DNA of 64,000 nt from DATKSG01 sp035531775. GTDB taxonomy: Bacteria; Actinomycetota; Acidimicrobiia; Acidimicrobiales; UBA8190. Shown here piece by piece: positions 26,311 to 33,635 of this stretch. The notes beneath the pieces were generated by a model. That model searched no databases. It was not told where the DNA came from and saw only the letters and a program-made list of their open reading frames with translations. Both the position numbers and the translations under genes were made by a program. The DNA is taken from assembly GCA_035531775.1 (NCBI GenBank), contig DATKSG010000014.1, positions 8,951 through 72,950 of the forward strand, given 5' to 3'. Each line of letters begins with the position of its first letter. Within the stretch, counting starts at the first letter, position 1.

Positions 26311-26424
26311 GTGACGGTGCTGGCTCTTGTCGGAGTGCTCGTCATTGCCGCCGTGCTCGTGACCTTCTCCATGAGCCTCTTCGCCCGCGACCGCGGACAG
26401 CGCCACCCTCGGTCGCGTCGGTGA
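26311..26424 (+). CDS. Small single-pass membrane peptide (37 residues)
   Basis: A short open frame sits between tyrS and the DUF3151 gene. It starts at GTG 26311, with GAGGAGG at 26298-26304 ideally placed 6 bases upstream; ATG 26305 is in frame but touches that site. The peptide has one hydrophobic helix (TVLALVGVLVIAAVLVTF, about residues 2-19) and a basic tail (FARDRGQRHPRSRR). The stop overlaps the next GTG in GTGA, the junction style of real genes here. Function is unknown; the positive-inside rule would place the tail in the cytoplasm. Confidence 0.65.
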   Translation: MTVLALVGVLVIAAVLVTFSMSLFARDRGQRHPRSRR

Positions 26425-26870
26425 CCGGCCCGGTGGGCATCGGCGGTGCGCCACCCGAGTCCGAGCTGGGGAGGCCCCCGGTCGGGGCCGAGGAGGCCTT
26501 GGCCGGGGCCTATCTGCTCCCCGAGGACGAACGAGGTGAGGTTCTGGCCGAAGTGGTTCGTCGGTACCCGCAGTGGCCCACCGCTTGGGCTGCGCTGGCC
26601 ACCTCGGCGTCAGGTGACGTGGAGGCGTATGCGTACTACCGCGTCGGCTATCACCGCGGGCTCGATGCCCTTCGTAAAGCGGGTTGGCGCGGCAGCGGCT
26701 ACGTGCGCTGGTCACGACCGGCCAACCGGGGGTTCTTGCGTTGCGTCGAGGGGCTACGCCGCACGGCACACGCCATCGGCGAGCTCGACGAGGAGGAGCG
26801 TTGCGCACTCTTCCTGCGCCAGCTCGACCCGACGTGGTCGGGGGCCGAGGTCACCGGCGACGACAGGTGA
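26421..26870 (+). CDS. DUF3151 family protein
   Basis: Conserved actinobacterial protein of unknown role, 149 residues. The family signature is strong: YPQWPTAWAALATSA, YAYYRVGYHRGLDALRKAGW, RGSGYVRWSRPANRGFLRC and AIGELDEEERCALFLRQL. It is soluble and mostly helical, with an appearance close to a tetratricopeptide-like unit. GTGA overlaps at both ends tie it to the small membrane peptide upstream and the lipoprotein downstream. Confidence 0.85.
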   Translation: MTGPVGIGGAPPESELGRPPVGAEEALAGAYLLPEDERGEVLAEVVRRYPQWPTAWAALATSASGDVEAYAYYRVGYHRGLDALRKAGWRGSGYVRWSRPANRGFLRCVEGLRRTAHAIGELDEEERCALFLRQLDPTWSGAEVTGDDR

Positions 26871-27322
26871 AGCTTTGGGCGGTGGCTGTGGCCGTGGCGG
26901 CCTTCGGATCGGCACTCTCGGGCTGCGGTGGTGCCGCTGCTTCTCTCGGCCAGCAGGTGAGCACCTGGGGGCGCGACAGCGGCTTCATGGCAGCGTTGGC
27001 CACCATCCGCAGCGATTTGGCCCGCCTGGCGGTGGCCTCCCCGACGTCCTCTGCCCTGGTGCGCACCGAATGCGACGTGCTTGTCACCGACAGCCTGGCC
27101 GCTCACCAGCAACTGCCGACACCTGATGCCATGTTGACTTCGTTGCTGGGCAACGCCTACGCGTCGGCCGGGAGCTCCGGCAGCGATTGCTTCAGCGCCG
27201 CGTCGGGCCATCTGGGCGTACTCGAGCGTTCCGCCACCGAACGGGCGCAGGCCGTCACGTGGCTGATCAAAGCCGAGGCCCGCTTCGACGCCCTGATCGC
27301 CACGGTGCCCACCTCTCCATGA
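26867..27322 (+). CDS. Small putative lipoprotein
   Basis: The 151-residue protein begins with a signal peptide (KLWAVAVAVAAFGSAL) ending in the lipobox LSGC, so it should be lipidated at Cys19 or 20 and exported. The mature part is mostly helical, with two further cysteines (TECDVL, SDCFSA) that may form a disulfide outside the cell. No known domain was recognised. GTG 26867 overlaps the DUF3151 stop, and its own stop overlaps the next ATG. LspA encoded in this window would process it. Confidence 0.7.
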   Translation: MKLWAVAVAVAAFGSALSGCGGAAASLGQQVSTWGRDSGFMAALATIRSDLARLAVASPTSSALVRTECDVLVTDSLAAHQQLPTPDAMLTSLLGNAYASAGSSGSDCFSAASGHLGVLERSATERAQAVTWLIKAEARFDALIATVPTSP

Positions 27323-27906
27323 CCGGACCGGACCGGCGAGTCATCGGGCCCGTCCCTACCGGGCGCGAACCACCGGCCTACGACCGGCTGCGGCGACGCC
27401 TGCTGTGGTCATTGCCGACGGGCCTGTACGTGCTCGGCACCCGCCATGGCCACCAGCGCAACCTGATGACCACAAGTTGGGTCATGCAGGTGGCTATGGA
27501 CCCCAAGCTGGTGGCCGCGGCGGTGGAGTCCTCCTCGGTCACCGGGCGGCTCCTTGAGTCCAGCGGCGAGTTCGCCCTGAGCCTCCTGGCGCGTTCGGAG
27601 CGGACCCTCGTGCGGCACTTCGTGAAGCCAGTGAGCGATGTCCAGGTGGATGAGAACACAGGGGCGGGCACCATGCAGGGTCACGACGTGGTCCCGACGC
27701 CGGCCGGGTTGCCTGTCTTGGCTTTGGCCGCCGGGTGGCTGGAGTGCCGGGTGACCGAGAGCGTGACCCTTGGGAGTCACGTCCTGTTCGTGGGCGAGGT
27801 GGTCGATTGCGGCACGGGAGCCCCTGGGTCGGCGACGACCGGGCCGCCTGGTGACGCCTTGGCGCTGCTGCGCATGGAGGACACCCGCATGAACTACGGC
27901 GGCTGA
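27319..27906 (+). CDS. Flavin reductase-like FMN-binding protein
   Basis: Split-barrel flavoprotein of 195 residues, of the type that reduces FMN with NAD(P)H for a partner oxygenase or acts alone. The family pattern is visible: LWSLPTGLYVLGTRHG, NLMTTSWVMQVAMDPKLVA, SSVTGRLLESSGEFALSLL and GSHVLFVGEVVDC. No oxygenase partner is adjacent. ATG 27319 overlaps the lipoprotein stop, making it the last gene of the unit that starts with the SDR. Confidence 0.85.
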   Translation: MTGPDRRVIGPVPTGREPPAYDRLRRRLLWSLPTGLYVLGTRHGHQRNLMTTSWVMQVAMDPKLVAAAVESSSVTGRLLESSGEFALSLLARSERTLVRHFVKPVSDVQVDENTGAGTMQGHDVVPTPAGLPVLALAAGWLECRVTESVTLGSHVLFVGEVVDCGTGAPGSATTGPPGDALALLRMEDTRMNYGG

Positions 27907-27919
27907 CGGGCCACCGTCG

Positions 27920-28150
27920 TCAGGCCTCGGTGGGCCTCGGCCGCAGGTCGATGCGGAGTGTGAGGATGCCGTCGGCCAAGGTGGCTTCGGCGTCGCCGAT
28001 CATGGCGAAGTCCATGAAGTCGGCTTGGGCCTGCTCGGCGAAGCGACGGCGTTCGGGCCCTTCGACAGGCGGCAGCCCCCGGTCGCGCACGGCCGCCGCC
28101 CGTTCTCGGAAGCGGCCCACCATGGATTGGGGATCGAACTCGTCGGGCAC
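27920..28150 (-). CDS. Conserved small protein of unknown function
   Basis: A 76-residue soluble protein, acidic and helical at first (MPDEFDPQSMVGRFRERAA, then EGPERRRFAEQAQADFMDF). It ends with a beta-strand-like stretch, ATLADGILTLRIDLRP. No known domain was recognised. The GTG start at 28150 is supported by TACAGT 7 bases upstream, the leaderless spacing shared by many genes here. That spacing is the main reason to accept this short frame as real. Confidence 0.55.
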   Translation of the reverse strand: MPDEFDPQSMVGRFRERAAAVRDRGLPPVEGPERRRFAEQAQADFMDFAMIGDAEATLADGILTLRIDLRPRPTEA

Positions 28151-28157
28151 CTGGTGG

Positions 28158-28163
28158 ACTGTA
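28158..28163 (-). promoter_or_regulatory. Leaderless-type -10 element, 28150 gene
   Basis: TACAGT on the minus strand, then 7 bases, then GTG 28150. Confidence 0.45.
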
Positions 28164-28216
28164 CCTGGCAGCCCGTACCGGGCCGAGCCGCAGGTCGGCG
28201 GTCCATGCCCGGGAGG

Positions 28217-28222
28217 TAGACT
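28217..28222 (+). promoter_or_regulatory. Candidate -10 element before the 28273 gene
   Basis: TAGACT lies about 50 bases before the GTG. The predicted leader can fold a GC-rich hairpin, CCCGCC with GGCGGG around 28226-28240, ahead of the ribosome binding site. Confidence 0.3.
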
Positions 28223-28272
28223 GGGCCCCGCCGCCGGCGGGTGCGCCTGGCCGGCCGACGGAGGAGTCGCTC

Positions 28273-28482
28273 GTGAAAAAGGGACGGCATCGCCGCTTCG
28301 AGGAGGCTCGCAGCCTCAAGAGATCGGTGGCAACGGCCAATCGTCGCTGCCCGGAATGTGGCGCCGAGCCTGATGACCGGCACGCGTCGTGGTGCATGGC
28401 CGAGTCGGAGGAATTCGACGAGATCCTCGGTGTGACGCCGGATTCCGAGGTCGTGGACGAAGACGACCCGCTGGCTGACTGA
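28273..28482 (+). CDS. Small Cys-containing protein, possible zinc ribbon
   Basis: A 69-residue protein with a basic N-terminus (MKKGRHRRFEEARSLKRS), a CPEC motif and a third Cys in ASWC twelve residues later, with His between. This could bind one zinc ion. The C-terminus is strongly acidic (SEVVDEDDPLAD). GGAGGAG at 28259-28265 gives a strong ribosome binding site for GTG 28273. Function is unknown; it is divergent from the 76-residue gene. Confidence 0.6.
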   Translation: MKKGRHRRFEEARSLKRSVATANRRCPECGAEPDDRHASWCMAESEEFDEILGVTPDSEVVDEDDPLAD

Positions 28483-28493
28483 CACGCCGGGCC

Positions 28494-28510
28494 GGCGCCC
28501 GACGGGCGCT
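28494..28510. terminator. Possible shared hairpin between converging genes
   Basis: GCGCCC and GGGCGC pair around the three bases GAC, with one further wobble pair. The hairpin lies between the stop of the small Cys protein and the stop of the converging gene. No T-run follows on either strand. Confidence 0.3.
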
Positions 28511-29361
28511 CAGCGCCGCCTGACGGCCGGGTGGGGAAGTGCCACTGGACGGAGGTCGTCGCTCCTGGCCCCGGTCGAGGCCGGCGTGGTCATGACAATG
28601 GCCCGAGCCGACAGGTAACGCGCCAGCTTCTTGTAGATCTTGGCCCCGACCAGTGCCACCAACTCGTCGCGCATCTCCTCGAACACCGGCCGCCCACCGA
28701 CAAAGGCGTCGGGCGCCTCGGTACACCACCAGTGGAACTCGGCTCCTCCGGCTCCCCAGTCCCGGCGGTCCCACTGGCGAATGACCGACTTCACGTGCCC
28801 GTCGTCAGCCACCTCGTCTTCGCGGCGCAGGGGGAGCTGCCAGCACACGTCGGGCTTGAGCTCGAGCGGGGCGGTGCCACGCTCGAGGGCGGCACGGTGC
28901 AAGGCGCACCCCGGGCCGCCTGGGAAGTCAGGACGGTTCAGGAAGATGCAGGCCCCGTCGGCCAAGCGGGTGGTGAGCTCGCCGGCCGCGTTCTTCTTGA
29001 AGATGCGAAGACGCCGGCCTTCGGTGGGCTGGCCCTTGCGCCAGAACTGCCACTGGTCCGGGGTCAAGGTGGCTGCCGCCTTCTCGACGCGCTTGGTGTC
29101 CTTGCCTCCGGTCATGTGGGCGCCGTAGGAGCAGCACCCGTGGACCAGCTCGGGGGCCGGGCCTGTGAGTACTCCCTGGCAGCCCCGCCCGAAGATACAG
29201 GTCCAGTTGCTCTCGAGGAAGGTCACGTCGAAGAGCCAAGTCCGCTCCTCGACGGGGTCGGGAAAGCTCACCCATTCGTGAGCTCCACCGGGGGCGCCGT
29301 TCCACGACGCGGCCGACGGATCGTGGCCGTTGGTCAGCATGCGGATTGGAGCGGTAGTCAT
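28510..29361 (-). CDS. Cys-rich putative metal-binding protein
   Basis: A 283-residue soluble protein with eight or more cysteines in a fixed order. These are WTCIFGRGCQG, then HGCCSYG, ACIFLNRP, GCALHRAALERG, LKPDVCWQLPLRR and FHWWCTEAPD. The pattern recalls the DUF3109/YkgJ zinc- or iron-chelating families (clusters of C-x-C-x-CC, later KPxxCxxFPL), but I cannot confirm membership. The start is ATG 29361, with AGGAGG just upstream, overlapping the stop of the radical SAM gene in ATGA. Tight coupling to a radical SAM enzyme suggests a partner role such as substrate, maturase or electron donor. The last residues are a basic, low-complexity tail. Confidence 0.65.
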   Translation of the reverse strand: MTTAPIRMLTNGHDPSAASWNGAPGGAHEWVSFPDPVEERTWLFDVTFLESNWTCIFGRGCQGVLTGPAPELVHGCCSYGAHMTGGKDTKRVEKAAATLTPDQWQFWRKGQPTEGRRLRIFKKNAAGELTTRLADGACIFLNRPDFPGGPGCALHRAALERGTAPLELKPDVCWQLPLRREDEVADDGHVKSVIRQWDRRDWGAGGAEFHWWCTEAPDAFVGGRPVFEEMRDELVALVGAKIYKKLARYLSARAIVMTTPASTGARSDDLRPVALPHPAVRRR

Positions 29362-30815
29362 CGTCCTCCTGTGGGCGTCGGCGCCGGGTGCGCTTGGAGC
29401 CGGGCCGAGTCGAGCTGCGCCGAGGTCGGCTCGGCGCAACAGAACCACGCCTCGGACAGACGTGGACGCTCATCGGGCGCAATCTGGGAGCGTAGGTCGG
29501 GATCCGACTGGGGTGGTGCTTCGGCGCGGTCGTGTATGTCGAGCAGTCGCCATGCCTCGGCCCGTACGGCGCGGTAGGCAGCCATGTCGTCCCACGACTC
29601 GGCGTCGGCCAGCTGGGCCAAGGCCACGAGCCTCTGTTGCAGCACATCGAGGCGCCCATCGGTTGAAGTCCATTCCCAGCCCAGGTGCTCGGGGTCATAC
29701 GGGCCCAGCAATCCGTCGAGGTCACCGCTATCGAGCAACAGCGACCCGGGCGGGACGAGCAGACGGATGGTGAACTGCACTGGGTCGACATTGCCGATTA
29801 GGTCGCAGTGAGCCACCAGGTCGAGCAAGTCGAGCAGGTCGCCGGCCGTCGTCCACGGAGTGAAGGGCAGCAGCGAGGGCCGGGGCTCGATGCCGGCGCT
29901 GCGCAGCACCTTGACGGCCTCGATCTCCTCGGCCACCGTGTGGCCCTTGTCGAGCCGGCGCAGCACGTCGTCGTTGGCCGACTCGAAGGCCGACACCACG
30001 AACAGGCAGCCGGCCCCGGCCATGGCCGGCCAGATCTCGGGGTGGGCCAGGATGTGCTCCACCTTGGCCGTGATGTCGAAGGTGAGGTCAGGGAAGGCCT
30101 GGTGTACGGCGTCGATCACCCGCCGGGCATGGTGTGGCCCGTTCAGGAAGTCGGGGTCGCCGAAGGTGAGGTGCTCGGCCCCCATCCCCACGAGCTGGGC
30201 CACGTCGGCCAGCACCGACTCCACCTCGACCAATCGGGTGCGGCCGTTGTAGACCACCGGGACCGGGCAGTGACGGCAGCGATGCGCACACCCGTGGCTG
30301 GCCTCCACGTAACCGGCCATCCGGCTTTCGGAGCCCATGAGCAGACGGCTGTAGCGCTCGAGCGGCGGCAGCGACTTGCGGGCCGGCAAGCCGAATCGCT
30401 GGCGCCCGAGGTGAACCACAGTCGGGCCGACCTGGACGCGTCGTCGCTGCTCACTCGGGTCACCGAACCATGCCAACAGGCCCGGCTCGTACTCCCCGGC
30501 GATGGCCATGTCGGCCACGTGGGCCCCGTGGGCCCCGTCGTCGAGGCCGGCATAGAGACCGTAGAAGCACACGGCCAGGTCCGGGCGAAGGGTGCGAATG
30601 TGGGCGCAGGCTTGACGGGCCAGCCGCATGGCCGTGTGCATGGGCACCGACACGGCCACGGCGTGAGCCCACTGCACGTCTTCGGGCCGGAGGGTGTCCA
30701 CCGACAGGTCGACGCAGCGGACATCGTGGCCGGCGCGCTGTAAGGCTCCAGCCGGACCGGCTACGTGCAGGGGTTGGTGCCCCAGCTCGTAGGTGGAGAG
30801 CAGCAAGGCGCGCAC
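29358..30815 (-). CDS. CCAEP-tail radical SAM protein
   Basis: Radical SAM enzyme of 485 residues. The N-terminal 140 residues look like a Rossmann-type B12-binding domain (LLLSTYELGHQPLHVAG), but the DxHxxG motif is missing. The [4Fe-4S] motif is CAHRCRHC (about residues 174-181), followed by FGDPDFLNGP and SAFESANDDVLRRLDKGHT, typical of B12-class SAM barrels. Near the C-terminus (about 455-463) is AWFCCAEP. That tail defines a family I recall as CUAEP/CCAEP radical SAM (seleno)proteins, in which the second Cys can be selenocysteine; here it is TGC. The GTG start at 30815 is chosen because TACGGT lies 7 bases upstream; GTG 30824 would add three residues. The reaction is unknown. Confidence 0.85.
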   Translation of the reverse strand: MRALLLSTYELGHQPLHVAGPAGALQRAGHDVRCVDLSVDTLRPEDVQWAHAVAVSVPMHTAMRLARQACAHIRTLRPDLAVCFYGLYAGLDDGAHGAHVADMAIAGEYEPGLLAWFGDPSEQRRRVQVGPTVVHLGRQRFGLPARKSLPPLERYSRLLMGSESRMAGYVEASHGCAHRCRHCPVPVVYNGRTRLVEVESVLADVAQLVGMGAEHLTFGDPDFLNGPHHARRVIDAVHQAFPDLTFDITAKVEHILAHPEIWPAMAGAGCLFVVSAFESANDDVLRRLDKGHTVAEEIEAVKVLRSAGIEPRPSLLPFTPWTTAGDLLDLLDLVAHCDLIGNVDPVQFTIRLLVPPGSLLLDSGDLDGLLGPYDPEHLGWEWTSTDGRLDVLQQRLVALAQLADAESWDDMAAYRAVRAEAWRLLDIHDRAEAPPQSDPDLRSQIAPDERPRLSEAWFCCAEPTSAQLDSARLQAHPAPTPTGGR

Positions 30816-30822
30816 CGATCCC

Positions 30823-30828
30823 ACCGTA
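30823..30828 (-). promoter_or_regulatory. Leaderless-type -10 element, radical SAM gene
   Basis: TACGGT on the minus strand, then 7 bases, then GTG 30815. It lies in the 31- to 40-base gap after the ATP-grasp gene, so the radical SAM gene probably has its own promoter. Confidence 0.45.
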
Positions 30829-30855
30829 GCGGCCGGCGCCGCCGACTTCGACGAC

Positions 30856-32094
30856 TCAGGTTTCGGTCGGGTCGACGCGCACGTCGATACAGGCCCAGGC
30901 GCGGCGTAGCGCCTGCTCGACGTCTTCGGGCCTGTCGCCAGAGGCGAAGACGAACGCCAGGTACCGGTTTCCCTCGGGGACCGGCGCCACAGCGCGCCCG
31001 AGGGCGATCGTAACTTCGAAGTCGGTGATGCCAGGCACGGCCAGGGCCCGGTCGCGCCCGTCTACGCCCCGCAGGATCCCGGCGCGGGGAATGGGGACCA
31101 TTAGCACGCCGGCGGCACCGGCCCGGCGATCGAGGTCGCCGAGCTCGATGCCGAGGGCTTCGGCGATCACGAGCTCTTCGAGGCTGCGACCGGCCCCGAA
31201 GGCCAAGGTACGGGCGCACAGCCCACCGATGGTCCTGGCCGCCACCTCGATGACCGACGCCCGTCCCTGGTGCACGCGCACCTCGGCGTGGATCGGCCCT
31301 TGGCGCAGGCCGAGGGCCCTGGTGGCCGCCCCGACCGCTGAATGGGCGGCGGCCAGGTCGCCCGCCCCCAATCGGGACGGAGTCACGTAGATGGTCTCCT
31401 CGAAGGCCGGCCCGTCGAGGGGATCGGGCTTGTCGAACACGGCCAGCACACGCAGCTCGCCGTCGTGCAACATGCCCTCCACGGCCACCTCCGGCCCTGG
31501 GACGAACCGCTCGACCAGGAGGGGCGCCGACGGGTCCACGCCGGCGGCCGAGGCGATGCGCCTGCTCCGGGCGACCGCCGCCACCAGGGCTCCGGCGTCG
31601 TCGGCCCGAAGGACCCCCTGGCTGCCGGACAAGGTGGCCGGCTTCACCACGCATGGGTAGCCCACGAGCGCTCCGAGCCGAGCGACGTCGTCGGGCCCGG
31701 CCTCCGCCGCCAAGGCGCCAAAGGGTGGCTGGGAGATCTCGGCTTCATGCAGCCGGGCCCGCATGGCCAGCTTGTCCCGGGCGGCGGCCACCGCGCCGGG
31801 CGGGTTGTGACGCAGGCCCAGACGCAGCGACGCCTCGGCCGCAACCGCCGTGGCCTGGTCGTCCACGGCCACCACGGCGTCGATGGGGACGATGGCGTCG
31901 TGGGCCACGATGGCCTCCGCCCCGGCGGTGGCGTCGTCGAGTGGTACTTCGAGGCTGCGGCCGCCCATCAAGCCGGCCAAGGCGTGGGCCTGTTCGGTGC
32001 CCACCACCACCTCGACGCCGAGGGCCGTGGCGGCATCGAGGAAGTCGTCGGCCCGATAGGTAGACGAGGGGACGAGGAGGAGCAGCCGGGCCAC
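30856..32094 (-). CDS. ATP-grasp carboxylate ligase
   Basis: ATP-grasp enzyme of about 412 residues that should activate a carboxylate as acyl phosphate and join it to an amine or thiol. A PreATP-grasp-like Rossmann part comes first (LLLLVPSSTYRADDFLDA). Next are the ATP-binding lysine strand (YPCVVKPATLSGSQGV), the hinge LLVERFVPGPEVAVEG, and the metal-binding VIEVAARTIGG. Substrate is not evident. GTG 32094 is used as start; ATG 32127 is in frame but would overlap the start of the divergent nfuA. The gene runs toward the radical SAM gene 40 bases away, and a joint pathway is likely. Confidence 0.8.
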   Translation of the reverse strand: MARLLLLVPSSTYRADDFLDAATALGVEVVVGTEQAHALAGLMGGRSLEVPLDDATAGAEAIVAHDAIVPIDAVVAVDDQATAVAAEASLRLGLRHNPPGAVAAARDKLAMRARLHEAEISQPPFGALAAEAGPDDVARLGALVGYPCVVKPATLSGSQGVLRADDAGALVAAVARSRRIASAAGVDPSAPLLVERFVPGPEVAVEGMLHDGELRVLAVFDKPDPLDGPAFEETIYVTPSRLGAGDLAAAHSAVGAATRALGLRQGPIHAEVRVHQGRASVIEVAARTIGGLCARTLAFGAGRSLEELVIAEALGIELGDLDRRAGAAGVLMVPIPRAGILRGVDGRDRALAVPGITDFEVTIALGRAVAPVPEGNRYLAFVFASGDRPEDVEQALRRAWACIDVRVDPTET

Positions 32095-32099
32095 CCTCC

Positions 32100-32105
32100 T
32101 ATGAT
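32100..32105 (+). promoter_or_regulatory. Candidate -10 element, nfuA
   Basis: TATGAT, a near-perfect -10, lies 20 bases before the nfuA ATG, with GGGAGG (32112-32117) as ribosome binding site. The same bases read on the minus strand (CATCAT) stand 6 bases before GTG 32094, so one segment may serve both directions. Confidence 0.45.
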
Positions 32106-32125
32106 GGCTGGCGGGAGGTCCGACC

Positions 32126-32749
32126 ATGGCAGAGTCCGTGCTCAACGTCACACCGTCGGCGCGCAGCGTCGTCGTCGAGGCGCGAGCCGAGGAAGGCGAC
32201 GCCGAGCGTCTCGCGCTGTGGGTGGAGGTGACCGGGGCCAGCGCCGGCTCCTACACCTACGACATCTACTTCCAAGCGGCGTCCGACGCTGGGGCGGGGG
32301 ATGCGGTGGACCAAGCCGCCGAACTGACAGTCGTCGTCCCCGAGGCCAGCGTGGCCCGCCTCCGCGGCGCCCGGCTGGACTGGTCCGACGACGGTGAGGG
32401 TGGCCTCGTCATCCTCAATCCGAACACGCCGCCGAGGCCCGAGACCAGCGCCGTTCCCACCGGGGACCTGACCAGCGACCTGGCCCAACGGATCCTGGCC
32501 GTCCTCGAGGAGCAGGTGAACCCCTCCATCGCCTCCCATGGTGGCCGGGCCGACCTGGTGGCGGTGGAGGACGGCACCGCCTATCTCCGCTTGAGCGGCG
32601 GATGCCAGGGCTGCGGGTTGGCCAAGGTGACCTTGTCGCAGGGCATCGAGGTGGCCTTGCGCGACTCGGTGCCCGAGCTCGTCTCGGTCGTGGACGTCAC
32701 CGACCACGCCAGCGGTGACAACCCCTACTTCGAAGCAGCGAAGAAGTAA
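32126..32749 (+). CDS. nfuA: NfuA-like Fe-S cluster carrier
   Basis: Scaffold or carrier that delivers [4Fe-4S] clusters to target proteins. The 207-residue protein has an N-terminal degenerate A-type (IscA-like) domain without its cysteines (about 1-100). A C-terminal NifU domain carries the cluster ligands in SGGCQGCGLAKVTL near residue 170. This two-part layout is that of NfuA. It is divergent from the ATP-grasp/radical SAM/Cys-rich genes, and the adjacent radical SAM enzyme needs such clusters. No other suf or isc genes are close. Confidence 0.9.
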   Translation: MAESVLNVTPSARSVVVEARAEEGDAERLALWVEVTGASAGSYTYDIYFQAASDAGAGDAVDQAAELTVVVPEASVARLRGARLDWSDDGEGGLVILNPNTPPRPETSAVPTGDLTSDLAQRILAVLEEQVNPSIASHGGRADLVAVEDGTAYLRLSGGCQGCGLAKVTLSQGIEVALRDSVPELVSVVDVTDHASGDNPYFEAAKK

Positions 32750-32800
32750 CGAAGCGACAGCGAAGCACCGACCACGGCAGACAGCCACGGCGGAAGTCGG

Positions 32801-32806
32801 TAGCGT
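32801..32806 (+). promoter_or_regulatory. Leaderless-type -10 element, prepilin peptidase
   Basis: TAGCGT, then 7 bases, then ATG 32814. It supports this start over upstream in-frame alternatives. Confidence 0.5.
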
Positions 32807-32813
32807 CGCCGTA

Positions 32814-33596
32814 ATGGACGGGCTGGTCACAGCGGCGGCAGCGGTGGGTGGCCTCGTGGCCGGGGACCAGCTCGAGGTGGTGGTAGAGCGCGTCGGCGCC
32901 CGCGTGGGCTTCGAGCGCCCCTGGCACCGCTGCCCGAAGTGCGAACGCCCGGCTGCCGTGGCCGACAGCCTGCCGCTCGTCAGGGTGCTTGCCCGCCGGC
33001 ACTGCCCGCATTGCGGTGGAGCCACCCCGTTCGCCACCCGCCCGCTCCTTATGGGCCTGGTCAGCGCCCTGGTGCTCGGAGCCATGGCCACCCGCTTCGG
33101 CACCGACGTGGCCCTGGCGCCGTTCTGTGTGCTGGGCCTGGCGCTCGTGGCCATCAGCGCCGTGGATATCGAGCGCTACATGATCCCCAACCGGATCGTC
33201 TATCCGACGTTGGTCGCCTTGATCCCTCTGCTCGTGCTGTCGTCGGCACTCGACCACCGCTGGGGGTCCCTGGCCCGGGCGGCCATCGCCGGCGCTGTGG
33301 CCTTTGCCGGGTTCTTCGCCGTGCACCTGGCCGTGCCCAAGGGCATGGGCTTCGGCGACGTGCGCCTGTCCGGCGTCATCGGCGTGGCCACCGGGTGGCT
33401 CGGCCTCGGACACGCCTTCGTCGCCTTCTTCGCCGCCTTCGTCCTCGGGGCGGTAATCGGGATCGGCGTCATGGCTGTGACCCACGGAGGTCGAAAGACA
33501 CGGATCCCGTTCGGGCCCTTCATGGCAGCCGGTGCGGTGGTGGCCGTGCTGTGGGGCAACCCGTTGGCTCACGCCCTGTTCCACCGGGGTGCCTGA
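32814..33596 (+). CDS. Type IV prepilin leader peptidase
   Basis: Membrane aspartyl protease (A24 family) that cleaves and may methylate prepilins or pseudopilins. The 260-residue protein keeps the N-terminal zinc site with two CxxC pairs (CPKCERP, CPHCG). It has about seven hydrophobic segments. The two catalytic aspartates sit in SAVDIERYMIPN and in the GxGD-type GMGFGDVRLSG. No pilin or secretion gene is adjacent, so its substrates, perhaps Tad or type IV pilins, lie elsewhere. It directly precedes aroC, which has its own promoter element. Confidence 0.93.
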   Translation: MDGLVTAAAAVGGLVAGDQLEVVVERVGARVGFERPWHRCPKCERPAAVADSLPLVRVLARRHCPHCGGATPFATRPLLMGLVSALVLGAMATRFGTDVALAPFCVLGLALVAISAVDIERYMIPNRIVYPTLVALIPLLVLSSALDHRWGSLARAAIAGAVAFAGFFAVHLAVPKGMGFGDVRLSGVIGVATGWLGLGHAFVAFFAAFVLGAVIGIGVMAVTHGGRKTRIPFGPFMAAGAVVAVLWGNPLAHALFHRGA

Positions 33597-33623
33597 AAGG
33601 GCGGCCACCACAACACCGGGCGG

Positions 33624-33629
33624 TAGATT
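33624..33629 (+). promoter_or_regulatory. Leaderless-type -10 element, aroC
   Basis: TAGATT, then 6 bases, then ATG 33636. It would drive the aro genes and probably pepP and efp. Confidence 0.5.
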
Positions 33630-33635
33630 TGTCCG

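Noticed and set aside
29427..29441. In-frame selenocysteine UGA in the radical SAM gene
   Set aside because: The codons are TGT and TGC; no TGA interrupts the frame.
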